Positions 16,339-25,016 of a stretch of DNA of 45,528 bases are shown in pieces. Position 1 is the stretch's first letter; each line of letters begins with the position of its first letter. Origin of the DNA: an uncultured bacterium (GTDB taxonomy: Bacteria; Armatimonadota; Zipacnadia; Zipacnadales; Zipacnadaceae); assembly GCA_937928475.1 (NCBI GenBank), contig CALFVE010000080.1:1-45528 (forward strand), in the 5' to 3' direction. The position numbers and the translations under genes are program-made. The notes beneath the pieces are model-generated. The model saw nothing but the letters and a program-made list of their open reading frames with translations, was not told the DNA's origin and searched no databases.

Positions 16339-18390
16339 CTATTCGTGGGGCCTCTCGGGTGGTCGGCGGGCGAAAACATACACGTCCGGGTGGTCGAAGA
16401 GGCGGAAGGTTGGCTCGGAGCCGCGGTCGGAGAAGGTCCAGATAAACAGACGCGGCTCCGGAGCGAAGGCTGCCACCGGATCGAAACCCGCCCGACCCGA
16501 GAAAAGCAGCGCGTAAAACGGGAACTGCACCGGGAAACCGCTGGCGACCGGGGCCATCCGCTCCCGCCGCAGGCCGGTGAGGACCACGTAGTCGGCCCAG
16601 GTGAAATGCGAGAGCAGATATTGTTCCTTGGCGGCCCGGACCTCCGTGGGCAGGGGCAGGCCGAGGTAATCGTGCTCCAGGTAGTGCGGGTCATAAACCC
16701 GGACCTGATACTGGAAGAGGCCTTGCCACAGCGCCAGACCCGCCGCGCCCCAGGCGTCGTCTTCCTCGACTACAATCTTGCTTCCGGCGGGAGCGTGCTG
16801 CTGCACCCAGGCCAGAGCCTGCAAGCGGCTGTCGGGCTGCGCGTACAGGCTCAGATAGGCCAGGCACCAAAGCAGGGAGCCGACCAGTGTGGCCACCGCA
16901 ACCAGCGCTCCCACTGCCCGCCAAGCCCGGAAGCGGCTGAGCGCCCAGGCCTCCAGCATCCCGCCCGCCAGCAGGCAGAAAATGGGCATCTGCGGCAGGA
17001 CGTAGCGCATCATCTTGACCCAGGCGGTGCCTGTATTCGCGAACAGGATGAGCAGGGCGGCGAGGGGGACCCAGACCGGCCCCGCACGCCGGGCCAGGAG
17101 AAGCACGAACCAGTAGACCGAAGCCAGCAGGGCCACAGCCATCAGCGGCCAGCCCAGGGCGTAGGGGTAGACGTGCCGGAACTGATAGACCGACGGCGTG
17201 GTGCCGACGAACTGAAAGGTGAAAGCGAAGGGGAGGTTACGGTTGGCGCCGCCGACGATAAGCAGGCTAGACAGAACCGAATCGCGGGCACCGGGCAGCC
17301 AGTAGGCGCGGGGCTGGAGCACACTGCACGGGTTGACGAGAACGAAAACCCCAGCCGCTACGAGAAGCAGGGCCACGGGCTGCGCGAGCCGCCGCCAGAG
17401 GGCGCTAACCGCTCGCCGGCCACGAGGCAAGAGGGCAGAGATGAGTCCGGCGAGGACCAGCAGGCCCATGAGTACCATGACTTTGTCGAACATCCCCGCG
17501 ATCGCCGCCACCATTGCCTCCGCCTGGCGCTGCCAGAAAAGGGGGGCGTGGCCGGTGGCGGCGAGATCCCCGGCGCGGGAGGTCAGGTGCTCCTGAGCCA
17601 GCGCGGCAAGGCGCCCGTGGACCTCGCCACGCAGGGCCAGTCCGCCGGCTGCCGCAAGCAAGAGCAGCAGAAGTATGGTCCGCGCCGCCGTGGGGCGGGC
17701 CGACTCGTTGCGGCCCTCGCGGGCAGCGGCCAGCGCCCACACCAGCAGGGGAATCGGTGCGAGCAGCGCCGCCGAGACCTTCACCGAGAGCGCCAGCCCT
17801 AACCCAACGCCGCACCACAGATAACTGCGCCAGCCGGAGTGCTCCGCCGCCCGCAGCGCCAGCCAGAGCAGGACTAATATAGTGAGGGTACCCACAGAAT
17901 CAACGGTGAAAAAATGCGCCTCGCGCACGGAGAGAAGGGTCGCCGCGTAGAGGCCAGCGCTGAGCAGCCGGCTTAGGGGGCCAAACAAGCGGCGGGCAAG
18001 CAGATAGACGAACAGGATGCTGGCCGCATCCGACAGCGCCGAGACCGCCCGACCCAGGAGCAGCGCGAGGTCGCCAGTGTTCACAGTCACGCCCAGCGCC
18101 GGCAGCAGAGCCGACGCGGGCGCCAGTAGCACCCAAAGGAGGAAGTAGGGGAGATTGCCGTAGTTGCTGCGGTCGGCGCAGGGCAGGCCCGTCTCGGCCA
18201 GGTGCCGGCCCAGGCTCAGGGCATTGCCCAGGGTGGAGTTTTCGTCACAGTGCAGATGCGCGGGATAGCCCCAGTCGAGGCCGTACAGGCGCAGCGCTAG
18301 GCCGCCGGCCATGATTAGCGCGAGGCACACGGGTTCGCCGCGCCAGCGGCGGGAGGCCACGGTCGTGGATCTCCGCGACATAGACACCAT
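16339..18390 (-). CDS. GT39-type membrane glycosyltransferase (ArnT/PMT-like)
   Basis: A 683-residue polytopic membrane protein with about 11-13 helices in the GT-C fold. The first luminal loop carries the acidic motif HCDENSTL (about residues 47-54), equivalent to the DE/DD pair that binds the metal and catalyses transfer from a lipid-phosphate sugar in PMT/ArnT-type enzymes. The helix block that follows (LARRLFGPLSRLLSAGLYAATLLSVREAHFFTVDS) also matches the family. A soluble C-terminal domain starts near residue 520 (QPDSRLQALAWVQQHAPAGSKIVVEEDDAW), as in many of these proteins. The likely role is transfer of a sugar from a polyprenyl-phosphate donor at the outer face of the membrane; the acceptor is unknown. 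The start is ATG 18390 or, three codons later, ATG 18381; neither has a good ribosome binding site. Confidence 0.85.
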   Translation of the reverse strand: MVSMSRRSTTVASRRWRGEPVCLALIMAGGLALRLYGLDWGYPAHLHCDENSTLGNALSLGRHLAETGLPCADRSNYGNLPYFLLWVLLAPASALLPALGVTVNTGDLALLLGRAVSALSDAASILFVYLLARRLFGPLSRLLSAGLYAATLLSVREAHFFTVDSVGTLTILVLLWLALRAAEHSGWRSYLWCGVGLGLALSVKVSAALLAPIPLLVWALAAAREGRNESARPTAARTILLLLLLAAAGGLALRGEVHGRLAALAQEHLTSRAGDLAATGHAPLFWQRQAEAMVAAIAGMFDKVMVLMGLLVLAGLISALLPRGRRAVSALWRRLAQPVALLLVAAGVFVLVNPCSVLQPRAYWLPGARDSVLSSLLIVGGANRNLPFAFTFQFVGTTPSVYQFRHVYPYALGWPLMAVALLASVYWFVLLLARRAGPVWVPLAALLILFANTGTAWVKMMRYVLPQMPIFCLLAGGMLEAWALSRFRAWRAVGALVAVATLVGSLLWCLAYLSLYAQPDSRLQALAWVQQHAPAGSKIVVEEDDAWGAAGLALWQGLFQYQVRVYDPHYLEHDYLGLPLPTEVRAAKEQYLLSHFTWADYVVLTGLRRERMAPVASGFPVQFPFYALLFSGRAGFDPVAAFAPEPRLFIWTFSDRGSEPTFRLFDHPDVYVFARRPPERPHE

Positions 18391-18472
18391 TTCGCGACGC
18401 GAGAGGAGAAGACCTTGCCTTGCCGCCCAGGCGTAGATCCGCGTGGCTGCCTTCGCCAGGCAACCTGCCGCC

Positions 18473-18481
18473 TGGTATAAT
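18473..18481 (+). promoter_or_regulatory. Extended -10 promoter, probable leaderless gspF transcript
   Basis: TGGTATAAT gives a perfect -10 box (TATAAT, 18476-18481) with the extended TG one base before it. It stands out in GC-rich DNA. The start codon of the GspF gene is at 18491, so transcription would start within about five bases of the ATG. No ribosome binding site lies between them. A -35 near 18452 (TTCGCC) is weak, as is common with extended -10 promoters. Confidence 0.6.
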
Positions 18482-18490
18482 GCAGCCGTT

Positions 18491-19744
18491 ATGCCCCGCT
18501 TTCGCTACGAGGCTCGGGACAAGCAGGGACGGCAGGTTGCCGGCGAGGTGGAAGCCCGCTCGCGGGTGGAGGCCTCGCTGCGCCTGCGGGAGGCGGACCT
18601 GTGGATCACGAAACTGGTCCCGGCCGAAGTGGCACGCACTCGGCAAGCACCGAGCGCAGTCCGGCGAGCAGCGGGCCAATGGAGGTATTCCCTGTGGCCG
18701 GTCCGCGCCGCCGCCCTCCGGGACTTCTTCCTGCAACTGGCCGACCTGCTCCAGGCCGGGATCAACGTCTATGAGGCCATGACCGGGCTCGCGGACCGCG
18801 TGCACTGGCGACTGCGGCGGGTTGTCCGGGAGATCGCCCCGCCGCTGGCCCGCGGGGAGGGGCTGGGCGACCAACTGGCGCGCTACCCCTATGTCTTTGC
18901 CGCCACTACCGTCGGGATGATGCGCGCCGGCGAGCGCTCCGGGCAGTTGCCGGAGATGTGCCGGCTGCTGGCCGACCAGTACCAGCAGGACCATCGTATC
19001 TGGCTCAGTCTCTTGCCGGTGCGCCTGTATGGCTGGCTGGTCATCTTCTTTGCCATCATGGCGCCAGCGGTCCCGGCAGTGCTCCCGGCGGTGTTCGCGT
19101 GGCGGATGGAGCACTCCGAGGCCAAGATGGCAGAGGTGCTGGCGCAACTCTGGCAGCACTACGCGGTGCTGCTCGTGCACCGGCTGCTTCCGCTCTTTCT
19201 GGGGGTGGTCCTGCTGGACTGGCTAGTGCGCTGGCTGCTGCGACAGCCCTGGGCGGCGGGGCTGCGACAAAACCTACTCCGCTTCCTCCCGGGAGCCGCC
19301 GGATATCTGCAGATCGGCAGAAATGCGCGGGTCCTGGCGGTGCTGGAGGCAATGGTGCACGCGGGTGCTTCTTACGGCGAGGCCTTGGAAGTGGCGGCGG
19401 AGGCGGCCGGCCCGGGCGGGCTGGGCCGGCAACTCGCTCGCGCGGCCCAGCGGGTGCAGGCCGGGGAGCCGCTGGGGACGGCGATGGCCCAGGTGACCCG
19501 GCTGCCCTTTGCTGCCCGCAGTGCGATTCTCACTGCCGAACAAGCCGGCGCGCAGGAGCGCACCCTGGGGCGCCTGGCCGCAGCCGAGAGGGAGGCGCTG
19601 GAGGCCGCCCCTCGCCGCCTGGCCCTGCTCGGGAATCTGGGCGGCCTGGGTCTTCTGGGCCTCCTCACGGCTCTGGCGGTCGCCTGGGGCTATTACAACT
19701 ATTGGAGCGCGGTCTTTGAGGCCGGGGAGAAACTGATGCAATGA
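18491..19744 (+). CDS. Type II secretion/type IV pilus inner-membrane protein GspF/PilC
   Basis: This is the polytopic platform protein of type II secretion or type IV pilus machines, which couples the cytoplasmic ATPase to pseudopilus assembly. From ATG 18491 it has 417 residues and the classic N-terminus MPRFRYEARDKQGRQVAGEVEARSR. Two repeated GspF domains follow (about residues 80-200 and 280-400). The first has LRDFFLQLADLLQAGINVYEAM and the second NARVLAVLEAMVHAGASYGEALEVAAE. Three membrane segments are visible (LYGWLVIFFAIMAPAVPAVLPAVF, LVHRLLPLFLGVVLLDWLVRWL and the C-terminal LGGLGLLGLLTALAVAWGYYNYW). An in-frame ATG at 18443 is rejected because the promoter lies downstream of it. The matching ATPase gene is 8 kb away on the other strand. 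Confidence 0.9.
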   Translation: MPRFRYEARDKQGRQVAGEVEARSRVEASLRLREADLWITKLVPAEVARTRQAPSAVRRAAGQWRYSLWPVRAAALRDFFLQLADLLQAGINVYEAMTGLADRVHWRLRRVVREIAPPLARGEGLGDQLARYPYVFAATTVGMMRAGERSGQLPEMCRLLADQYQQDHRIWLSLLPVRLYGWLVIFFAIMAPAVPAVLPAVFAWRMEHSEAKMAEVLAQLWQHYAVLLVHRLLPLFLGVVLLDWLVRWLLRQPWAAGLRQNLLRFLPGAAGYLQIGRNARVLAVLEAMVHAGASYGEALEVAAEAAGPGGLGRQLARAAQRVQAGEPLGTAMAQVTRLPFAARSAILTAEQAGAQERTLGRLAAAEREALEAAPRRLALLGNLGGLGLLGLLTALAVAWGYYNYWSAVFEAGEKLMQ

Positions 19745-21849
19745 GAGGCGGAACCTCCTATCTGGTCATTGCGCTGATGCTCGCGGCGACGGCGGCGCTG
19801 CTGGCGCCGCTTGCCTGCCACGCTGCTGAAGGGGAGTTCAGCGTGCAGCAACTTCCCAACGGCGATTTCCGGGGGCAGGGTAGGATTGAGGCGCACCTGG
19901 AGACCCCGACCATTGTGCACTTGGGTCCCTTGGCGGGCTCCCAGGAGTTCGCGCTGCTGACCTTCACGGCGAAAGCCCTGGCGGGGACGCCGACCTTGCT
20001 AGTGGCGCCTAGCCGTGCTGCGGCGGCGGAAACAGCGCCTGAGCCGCCCTGGTGGAACTGGCTGCCCCCCACCGACGGAAGGGGCCATCGGGTGGAACTG
20101 ACCCTGGCGACGCCGCCGGGGGATCAGGTTTGCCTCGGCCTCGCGCCGGGGAGCGGGAAGGTGCAGATAGACGATCTGCGCCTGACGCCGCTGTTGAGGG
20201 AGCCGACCTACGACGATCCCTGGCTGAGCGGGCTGAAGCCGGCGACCTTCCCCGAGCCGCTGCCGGCCGGCTGGGTGCCGGAGGGGACCCTCGACGCAAA
20301 GCCCCGCCAGATCGGGGGGACGACGGAACTCGTCCTGAACGTGGGAGGCCTGACTATCACCCTCCCTGCCGAGACCACCGCCCTGCGGGGTTACCGGCAC
20401 GGCGTGCTGGTCTACCTGGACAATCGCGGCGAGGTGGACAAGTCGGTTACGATCTCGGTACAAAGCGCCGAGCCGGGCGGTGGAATGCCCACCTATACCC
20501 TCCCGGCGCGGGCACGGGGAACTACCGGGTGGCTGGCCCCCTTCCAGGCGATGCGAGCGGGAGAGCGCGTGGTGAAGTACACCTTCGCGGTGGGCAAGGA
20601 GTCGGCTTCCGCACCCGTCACCTTCCACGTACAGGCTGCCTATCCGGCGCTGGGGTCAGCTCCGGGCGGCCGCGGGGAAAGGCCCTGGGACCCCTCGGCG
20701 TGGATTGCCCTGCCATCTCAGTATCTGGTGGGACCTCCAGAAGCCTTGCCCGTCCTGCCCGACCAACTCCTGGAAATCCCCTGGCCGGAGGAGCGCGCAG
20801 TGGCAGGCCTCCGCTCCGCGATCTTGCGGCAGTATCCTGAATTGGCCCGCATTACCTTCCCTGCGGGAGCCGACGCCGTGGGCGGAATCGCGGCGGCCTA
20901 CCAGATGCTGAAGGAGCAAGTGCTCCCCTCGTCTCCCAACACAGCCGCCGTCTCGCCCACCTGGCCGCTGTTGCCCACCGAGCAGGGCCTGCAACCCTCG
21001 CCGCCGATGAAGGAGGCCTTCGAGCAAGGCCTCGGTGAGTGGGTGGAGAGCGTAGCAGTTGGAGTGACAGCGCTCCCCCGCGGCGGGGTGCTGCTGGAGC
21101 GCCTGGACGGGAAGGTCCCCTCCGGGCCGCAGACTTTCTGGCGCGAGTTCTCGCGGTGGTACAGTTTCGCTGCCCTGCGCGCTTGGCTGCGGGAGAAGCA
21201 GGCGGCGCATCCGGTGTTGCTGGACCTGACCGGAATGCCTGCCAACGGCGCTCCGCGGCTGGAGATGCTACTGCTGGCCCGCCTGCTCATTGACCAGACC
21301 TGGCAGGGCTCGACCGGGGTCATCTTCGGCGCCGACGGTGGCCTGCTGGCACAGGCCGACGGCAAGCCGCGCTCGCCCGTCTACGAGGCGGTCCAGGAGT
21401 TATGGCGGGAGTTGGCCGCAGCGGCGCCGATAAACGTGCCGGTGGGTGAGGACGGCCTGTGCGCGACCAGCCCGGAGGCGCCGGTGCGCTGCTGGGCTTT
21501 CCTACGCGGCCGGGAGGGGATTCTGTTTCTGGCCAACAACACCTCGGCGCCGCAGGACCTGGCCGTGGAACTGCGCCTTGACCCGGTTCAGATGCAGGTG
21601 CTTCGCTTGCGCGCCTTCGGGCCGCCGGTGGCGCGGGAGATCCAGGATCTCTTCCGCTATAGCGAGGAGGCGAAAAAGCGTAGACAACCGGCGGTGTACC
21701 TCCGGCTGGCTCCGGGGGAGGTGGTGGGACTGTCGTTGCGACTCGCCGTGTCCGACTGGACCTGGCTGCGTTCAGTGGGCCGGATGGCGCCGCGGGCAGA
21801 GCCGCTGCCGGGACCTCCGCCGCCCCTCGGCGACCGGCCCGCGTTCTGA
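19741..21849 (+). CDS. Large exported protein of unknown function coupled to gspF
   Basis: A 702-residue protein I do not recognise. It starts inside the gspF stop (ATGA overlap), so translation is probably coupled. Residues 1-28 form a signal peptide (MRGGTSYLVIALMLAATAALLAPLACHAAEG). Residues about 30-300 look beta-rich and include a possible carbohydrate-binding-like jelly roll (TIVHLGPLAGSQEFALLTF to GKVQIDDLRLTPL). A region with Ig-like strands follows (YRHGVLVYLDNRGEVDKSVTISVQ). The middle (about 380-560) is helical and could be a degenerate TIM-barrel glycosidase (HPVLLDLTGMPANGAPRLEMLLLARLLIDQTWQGSTGVIF), ending in a beta domain (REGILFLANNTSAPQDLAVEL). That layout resembles exported glycoside-hydrolase-like proteins, but no catalytic residues can be named. 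It converges with the gene at 21867, with 17 bases between them. Confidence 0.75.
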   Translation: MRGGTSYLVIALMLAATAALLAPLACHAAEGEFSVQQLPNGDFRGQGRIEAHLETPTIVHLGPLAGSQEFALLTFTAKALAGTPTLLVAPSRAAAAETAPEPPWWNWLPPTDGRGHRVELTLATPPGDQVCLGLAPGSGKVQIDDLRLTPLLREPTYDDPWLSGLKPATFPEPLPAGWVPEGTLDAKPRQIGGTTELVLNVGGLTITLPAETTALRGYRHGVLVYLDNRGEVDKSVTISVQSAEPGGGMPTYTLPARARGTTGWLAPFQAMRAGERVVKYTFAVGKESASAPVTFHVQAAYPALGSAPGGRGERPWDPSAWIALPSQYLVGPPEALPVLPDQLLEIPWPEERAVAGLRSAILRQYPELARITFPAGADAVGGIAAAYQMLKEQVLPSSPNTAAVSPTWPLLPTEQGLQPSPPMKEAFEQGLGEWVESVAVGVTALPRGGVLLERLDGKVPSGPQTFWREFSRWYSFAALRAWLREKQAAHPVLLDLTGMPANGAPRLEMLLLARLLIDQTWQGSTGVIFGADGGLLAQADGKPRSPVYEAVQELWRELAAAAPINVPVGEDGLCATSPEAPVRCWAFLRGREGILFLANNTSAPQDLAVELRLDPVQMQVLRLRAFGPPVAREIQDLFRYSEEAKKRRQPAVYLRLAPGEVVGLSLRLAVSDWTWLRSVGRMAPRAEPLPGPPPPLGDRPAF

Positions 21850-21866
21850 GGTCGCGGCGTCGCCGG

Positions 21867-23720
21867 TCACGGGGCCGCTCGCTCCTTGCTTGCCTCACGA
21901 GCGGCTGTTGCCATGGCCTCGAGCAGTACTTGCACGGTGCGCTCGCCGGCGCGATCGTCCGCCGGCCCTAGGTGGTACTCGAGGAAGCCGGCCCGCCGCC
22001 GGGCCAGTTCGGCGGTCAGTGGTCCGCCGGCCAGCGCGTCCTCCAGTGCGGGCCTAATATCTTCGTAGCGGCAGACACCCAGTGCTCCTCCTTCCTGCGC
22101 CAGAGCGAAGCGGGGCAGATACGGGGGCAGATTGACAGTGATCACGGGCCGGTTGGCCAGGGCCGCCGCGTAGACTACGGTCGAGTCCCGCGTCACCAGG
22201 ACCTCAGCGACCGCCAGCGCCTCTCGCAGGCCCAGGTCGCTTGCCGGGCAGAGGCGCACCGTTTCCGGGAAGTCGGCGCTGAGTTCGTGGTAAGCCGCCG
22301 TGTCAGTCTCCGCCGGATGCATCTTCACCAGCAGCCGAGCGCCCAGGCTCCGGCAGGCCTCCGCAACTCCCCGCAGCCACCAGCGGGCCTGTTGCCGCTT
22401 CACCTGCGCTTCGTCGGTTTGCGTCGCCGCCAGCACCACCCGCGCCGCGCCCAGTCCCAGCCGCTTCCGCACCGGGCCAGCCTCTGGCAGCCCTTCCCGG
22501 CGCAAGGAGTCATAGAGCGGGCTGCCGGCGATCGTCCAGCGCGCGCCGGGTTCGGTAAGCCCGGCGTATAGGTCCACCGTATTTTTCCCCCAGGCCACCA
22601 GGTGCTGCCAGGGTAGCACCACTCCGCTGCGATGCACTGGCCCGCGGATGCCGTGCTGGATGCAGGCGGTCGCCGCGCCTCGCGCGTGGGCGCCTAGGAC
22701 GAAGGGCGCCAGGAAGTCCGGCGACAGATGGAAGCCCGCGACCAGGCGGGGGCGCAGAGCCTCCAGGAGGCAACTGGCGGCCTCCCGATAGGCGGCCAGG
22801 GCGGGCAGGTCCCGCCCCAAGGCGACGATGAGCCGGGCCTCGGCCACCGGCAGCAGCCAGCGCGGGAAAATGCCCTCCTCCGCGAGGCGCTGAAGGCGCG
22901 GCCGACACTCCGGCCACTGCCTCATCAAACTTCGCCGCAGCCGGCGCACCGTGCTCGCGGCTTGCTCCAGTAGTGGGCGGATGTCCACCACCCGTACGCC
23001 GCTGCGCCGGAGGCCAGCGGTGGAGGACTCGTAGTGAAAATCAACTGCCGCGCAAGTGACTCCCCGGCTCTCCAGCAGACTGGAGAGTAGGCTAATCAGG
23101 GGCGCGGTAGTTGCCGCTACCCCCAGGAAGAGCACCTCGCAGCGGTCGGAGGAGAGGTTTTCTGTGGGAAGACGGGCGCAATCCAGGCAAAGCGGCAGCC
23201 GGCGAGCGGCTCGTCGCGCCAATTGAGGCAAGAGCGCGCGGCGCAGGCGCGTTCGCCAGGGTAGTTGCGGCCCGCGCAGGTCACAATCCGCCTCGCGAGC
23301 AGCCTCCGCCACCGCCTCCGCAGCGCCGCTGCCGCCTAGCCACCAGGGGGGACCGTAAGCCGCAACCAGCCGAGCGCTGTTCGGGGCCGCCTCCCGCAAG
23401 GCCCGCCGAGCAATCGCCAGGTTCATGAGCACAGGCGCCAGACTGTAGCGCGCGAATTCGTGCTCATAGCACTGCCACAGGGAAGGCAAGCAGGGACGGG
23501 GGGCGTCCGCCACCGTCTTGGGGAGCACGTCGGCCAGGGCGCGGGCCAGACGCAGGGCCTCTTGCGCGACCGCACTGGTCTGGCCCCGAAGCGCCGAGAG
23601 GACGGGATGATCGCTCAACTCAACCGTGCGCAGTTCGGATACCAAAGGGACGCCCGCGCCGGGCGCAGCGCCGGGGGCGCGGAAGACGACCTCGGTGCCG
23701 TCGGCACGCTCCCGGGTCAT
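21867..23720 (-). CDS. GT-B-fold polysaccharide-type glycosyltransferase-like protein
   Basis: A 617-residue protein. Its start at ATG 23720 overlaps the dinB stop by four bases (ATGA); a longer frame reaching 24104 lies inside dinB and is ignored. The C-terminal half looks like the family of capsule polysaccharide/CDP-glycerol/polysialyl transferases with a GT-B fold: CIQHGIRGPVHRSGVV, WGKNTVDLYAGL, IAGSPLYDSLRREG, LLVKMHPAETDTAAYHEL and VTRDSTVVYAAALANRPVITVNL. The last motif is the nucleotide-sugar-binding block with a Ser/Thr pair. The N-terminal 250 residues are Arg/Ala-rich helices without recognised motifs. No membrane segment is obvious. It probably makes a surface glycan or acts as a non-hydrolysing epimerase-like protein. 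Pairing with dinB is unusual. Confidence 0.7.
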   Translation of the reverse strand: MTRERADGTEVVFRAPGAAPGAGVPLVSELRTVELSDHPVLSALRGQTSAVAQEALRLARALADVLPKTVADAPRPCLPSLWQCYEHEFARYSLAPVLMNLAIARRALREAAPNSARLVAAYGPPWWLGGSGAAEAVAEAAREADCDLRGPQLPWRTRLRRALLPQLARRAARRLPLCLDCARLPTENLSSDRCEVLFLGVAATTAPLISLLSSLLESRGVTCAAVDFHYESSTAGLRRSGVRVVDIRPLLEQAASTVRRLRRSLMRQWPECRPRLQRLAEEGIFPRWLLPVAEARLIVALGRDLPALAAYREAASCLLEALRPRLVAGFHLSPDFLAPFVLGAHARGAATACIQHGIRGPVHRSGVVLPWQHLVAWGKNTVDLYAGLTEPGARWTIAGSPLYDSLRREGLPEAGPVRKRLGLGAARVVLAATQTDEAQVKRQQARWWLRGVAEACRSLGARLLVKMHPAETDTAAYHELSADFPETVRLCPASDLGLREALAVAEVLVTRDSTVVYAAALANRPVITVNLPPYLPRFALAQEGGALGVCRYEDIRPALEDALAGGPLTAELARRRAGFLEYHLGPADDRAGERTVQVLLEAMATAAREASKERAAP

Positions 23721-24904
23721 GCCGAGTCCTCCCGAGCCTCCCCGTGGGGCACGGACTTGGTGATGAACCGGCCGCGGCGCAGCGCCTGCTCGCCGAACTT
23801 TTCGCGCACGCGGTCCACGGCGCGGTCCACCGGCCGAGGCGGCTGGCCGTCGCCAAACAAGGCCGGCTGGCGCGCGCTCGCGAAGTTGCTTACGCCCACC
23901 CCGATCAGACGAATCTGGCGGCCCGCCTGCAGTTGCGAGGCCAGTAGCCGGCGGGCACGGCGGAAGATCGCCAGGTCCTCGCAGACTGGCTCCGGCTCGG
24001 TGGAGCGGCGCGTGATGGTACGGAAATCGGAGAAACGCAGTTTCAGAGTGACGGTAGTCCCGGCCAATCCCTTGCGGCGCAGGCGCTCCCCTACCCGCTC
24101 GCATAGGGCCAACAGGGCGGTTTCCAGGAAGTCGCGCTCGCTGGTATCGTGGTCAAAGGTGGTCTCCGCGCTGACTTGCTTAGGCTCTCCGACCACCACC
24201 AGGGGAGTGTCGTCAATCCCGTGGGCTAGTTGGTGCAGGCGGCGGCCGTACTCGCCGAACTGCTGCTCCAGCAGTTCTAGGGGGTAGGCCGCGAGTTGGC
24301 CCACGGTGCGCAGGCCCAGCCGCCGCAAACGCTCGGCGGTAACTTCCCCCACGCCCCACAGCGCCTCCAGGGGCAGATCGCGCAGGAAAGCCTGGATTTC
24401 CTCTGGGCGCACCACGACCAGCCCGCCCGGTTTGTCTCGCTCGGAAGCGAGTTTGGCCAGGAAGCGGTTAGGGGCAACCCCCAGCGAGGCGGACAAGCCC
24501 AGTTCGGTACGCAGACGCTGCTGAATCTGCCGCGCGATCTCCTGCGGGGGGCCGAACAGTCGCTGGCAGCCGGTCACGTCCAGGAAGGCCTCGTCCACTG
24601 ACACTGGCTCTACCAAGGGGCTGTATTGCCTCAGAATAGCCACGACCTGGGCAGAAACTTCGGCGTAGCGGCGACCCCGAGGGCGCAGGAAGACGGCGTG
24701 GGGGCAGCGGCGGCGGGCTTCGGCAGCGGGCATGGCGGAGCGGATACCGAAGCGGCGAGCCTCGTAACTGGCGGCCGCCACCACGCCCCGACCGGTGGGA
24801 TCGCCGCCCACAATCACCGGCTGGCCGCGCAGTTCGGGACGGTCCCGCTGCTCCACGGCGGCGAAAAAGGCGTCCATGTCTACGTGCAGGATCCAGCGCT
24901 CCAC
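23717..24904 (-). CDS. dinB: DNA polymerase IV (Y-family translesion polymerase)
   Basis: A 395-residue error-prone Y-family polymerase that bypasses damaged bases. The start is set at GTG 24904, giving VERWILHVDMDAFFAAVEQ, the canonical N-terminus with the first catalytic Asp. An in-frame start at 25015 would add a 37-residue hydrophobic stretch not found in the family. The palm has YSPLVEPVSVDEAFLDVTG with the catalytic Asp-Glu pair. The thumb has the helix-hairpin-helix LPLEALWGVGEVTAERLRRLGLRTVGQLA, and the little-finger domain follows. A clamp-binding motif QPALF is present near residue 352. The promoter lies directly upstream, so the transcript is probably leaderless. A glycosyltransferase-like gene is coupled downstream. 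Confidence 0.95.
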   Translation of the reverse strand: MERWILHVDMDAFFAAVEQRDRPELRGQPVIVGGDPTGRGVVAAASYEARRFGIRSAMPAAEARRRCPHAVFLRPRGRRYAEVSAQVVAILRQYSPLVEPVSVDEAFLDVTGCQRLFGPPQEIARQIQQRLRTELGLSASLGVAPNRFLAKLASERDKPGGLVVVRPEEIQAFLRDLPLEALWGVGEVTAERLRRLGLRTVGQLAAYPLELLEQQFGEYGRRLHQLAHGIDDTPLVVVGEPKQVSAETTFDHDTSERDFLETALLALCERVGERLRRKGLAGTTVTLKLRFSDFRTITRRSTEPEPVCEDLAIFRRARRLLASQLQAGRQIRLIGVGVSNFASARQPALFGDGQPPRPVDRAVDRVREKFGEQALRRGRFITKSVPHGEAREDSA

Positions 24905-24910
24905 GCGGGC

Positions 24911-24939
24911 ATTGTACCGTCTAAGCAGGAGACCGTAAA
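24911..24939 (-). promoter_or_regulatory. Probable leaderless promoter of dinB
   Basis: On the minus strand TTTACG (24939-24934) and TACAAT (24916-24911) are separated by 17 bases. The -10 box ends only six bases before the GTG start at 24904, which puts the predicted transcription start at or within a base or two of the start codon. No ribosome binding site is present. The call is a sequence match only; no LexA-type operator is evident beside it. Confidence 0.5.
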
Positions 24940-25016
24940 GCCGGGGGAGAACGAGCACGAGAGGGGCGGCGAGGCGAAGGAGATACTCAAGACCCAGCGG
25001 CATCGGAGAGACCACG

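Noticed and set aside
16345..17802. Long open plus-strand frame (485 codons) opposite the GT39 gene
   Set aside because: Antisense frame of a GC-rich gene, rich in Gln, Arg and Gly with no domain pattern; the minus-strand protein is a clear membrane enzyme.
24905..25015. 37-residue hydrophobic N-terminal extension of DinB
   Set aside because: Not found in Y-family polymerases; a promoter lies inside this stretch and the family N-terminus starts at GTG 24904.
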